Below, one piece after another: positions 63,288 through 64,000 of a DNA stretch of 64,000 nucleotides (position 1 is its first letter; each line of letters opens with the position of its first letter). The stretch covers positions 5,305-69,304 of the forward strand of contig CAYMSF010000018.1 of NCBI GenBank assembly GCA_964392985.1. Reading direction: 5' to 3'. The stretch comes from CAYMSF01 sp964392985 (GTDB lineage Bacteria > Verrucomicrobiota > Lentisphaeria > Victivallales > Victivallaceae). Made by a program: the position numbers and the translations under genes. The notes beneath the pieces were generated by a model. The model searched no databases, was not told the origin of the DNA, and saw only the letters and a list, made by a program, of their open reading frames with translations.

Positions 63288-63812
63288 TTATTTTATCTCT
63301 GCTAAAGATACGTCAGATACCGTAATCGTTGCATCCTTGAAATTACCTAACCAGAAGCGCAGAGAACGCGGAGAGTCGTATTTTCCGTCCTTATCCTTTT
63401 TAACATCAAGCGTGCATTCATATTCCTTCTCCCCTTCTACCAGATTCAGGTCAACACTGGCGAACAAGGTATATGGTGACTTACTCAGGACATAAGCTAT
63501 TGCTAGCTTGCCTGTTTTGTCCGCATTGGCTTTAAACTTAAGCAGGTATTTTTTATCCGCTTCCATCTCCATGGGCTTGATAAGCTGGATTTGTGTCTGC
63601 TGTTGCTTGTCGACAGTTACCGACTTTGCAATAGCCTTGCCTTCCTGAAATATCAGAGAACCACCGGCATCCGACATTGGTTTCTCGACCCAGATAGACC
63701 AGCCTGACTCTTTTGAAAAATTAGTATCCTTGAGCAGACTTTCAGCGGACACGTTAACACACACGGCAACAGCACACAACGACACGATCAGAGTTTTCAC
63801 CATACTTTTCAT
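63288..63812 (-). CDS. Secreted single-domain carbohydrate-binding-like protein
   Basis: A 174-residue exported protein (signal peptide to about residue 23, VSA). The mature part is one beta-sandwich domain clearly homologous to residues 23-170 of the 931-residue glycosidase at 16387: both have SLLKDT-or-NLLKDT, FSKE-GWS, AGGS, KFKAN, LSKSPY, PRSLR and FKDATIT-SDVS-type strings, about half the residues being identical by eye. The fold type resembles CBM4/9-like domains. AAAGG precedes the ATG. It has no enzyme attached, so it may be a glycan-binding accessory protein. Confidence 0.75.
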   Translation of the reverse strand: MKSMVKTLIVSLCAVAVCVNVSAESLLKDTNFSKESGWSIWVEKPMSDAGGSLIFQEGKAIAKSVTVDKQQQTQIQLIKPMEMEADKKYLLKFKANADKTGKLAIAYVLSKSPYTLFASVDLNLVEGEKEYECTLDVKKDKDGKYDSPRSLRFWLGNFKDATITVSDVSLAEIK

Positions 63813-63913
63813 AATTCAACACCTTTCTACTTCTGTTTACTATTAAAAATACAAAAACATAAAATTAAACTCATGCCGACATAGAACAAACATTTTTATA
63901 TATGCCACCAAAA

Positions 63914-63958
63914 CTACTTAACTTCCTCAAATGACACATCAGACAATGGAGGTAATTT
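63914..63958 (-). pseudogene. Possible remnant of a third copy of the binding domain
   Basis: On the minus strand a short frame reads KLPPLSDVSFEEVK then stop, echoing the C-terminus VSDVSLAEIK of the gene at 63288. A stop codon lies about five codons further upstream (63971-63973), so it is not an intact gene; it may be a decayed duplicate or a chance match. Confidence 0.25.
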
Positions 63959-64000
63959 CAAAAGTAAAAATTAAAAAATGAGGCAGAAAATCAAGTAAAT

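Overview
The window looks like chromosome of a saccharolytic bacterium of the Lentisphaerota (Victivallis/Lentisphaera side of the PVC group). This is inferred from two pseudopilins with the FTLIELLVVIAIIAILAS leader and H-Xn-DG tail common in that group, from many secreted glycosidases, and from recurring UroD-like and FAD-dependent oxidoreductase genes. No rRNA, tRNA, CRISPR array, phage gene or intact insertion sequence was seen.

Layout. 292-4103: an orphan xylose-binding protein, a trehalase-like glycosidase and a D-threonine-aldolase-like PLP enzyme. 4384-13469: a tight seven-gene chemosensory operon with the gene order of the Pseudomonas Wsp system (MCP, CheW, CheR-TPR, Cys-rich CheW, CheA-REC, CheB, response regulator). 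Its last gene keeps the WspR-like receiver and stalk but carries a PP2C/SpoIIE serine phosphatase where WspR has GGDEF; this is the most interesting item in the window. 13535-23418: a second trehalase-like glycosidase, an AraC regulator, a large secreted glycosidase, a double beta-helix lyase-like protein and a membrane-anchored solute-binding protein. 23464-33186 (minus strand): an arabinose/pectin side-chain locus, GH42, GH78-like, araB-araD-araA and a GH28-like beta-helix protein. 33502-42797 (plus strand): a divergent block with a pseudopilin, an unknown secreted protein, a deacetylase-like protein, a LacI regulator and a large glycosidase with a CBM9-like end.

42826-47904: a Sel1-repeat protein and the xylose module (AraC-type regulator divergent from xylA, then xylB). 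48150-50987 (minus strand): a three-gene cell-envelope cassette, including a 58-residue lipoprotein, and an orphan arnC-like glycosyltransferase. 51237-63172: two units that each pair a FAD-dependent oxidoreductase with a UroD-like protein, a second pseudopilin, a third AraC regulator and a zinc alcohol dehydrogenase. 63288-63812: a free-standing copy of the N-terminal domain of the 931-residue glycosidase.

Together the genes describe a cell that breaks down plant-type heteropolysaccharide outside or in the periplasm, takes up arabinose and xylose, and feeds them through araBAD and xylAB into the pentose phosphate pathway, with local AraC/LacI control. The Wsp-like operon is a separate signalling unit whose output is probably protein dephosphorylation, not cyclic-di-GMP synthesis. 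Protein family calls rest on motifs recognised by eye; no database search was run.
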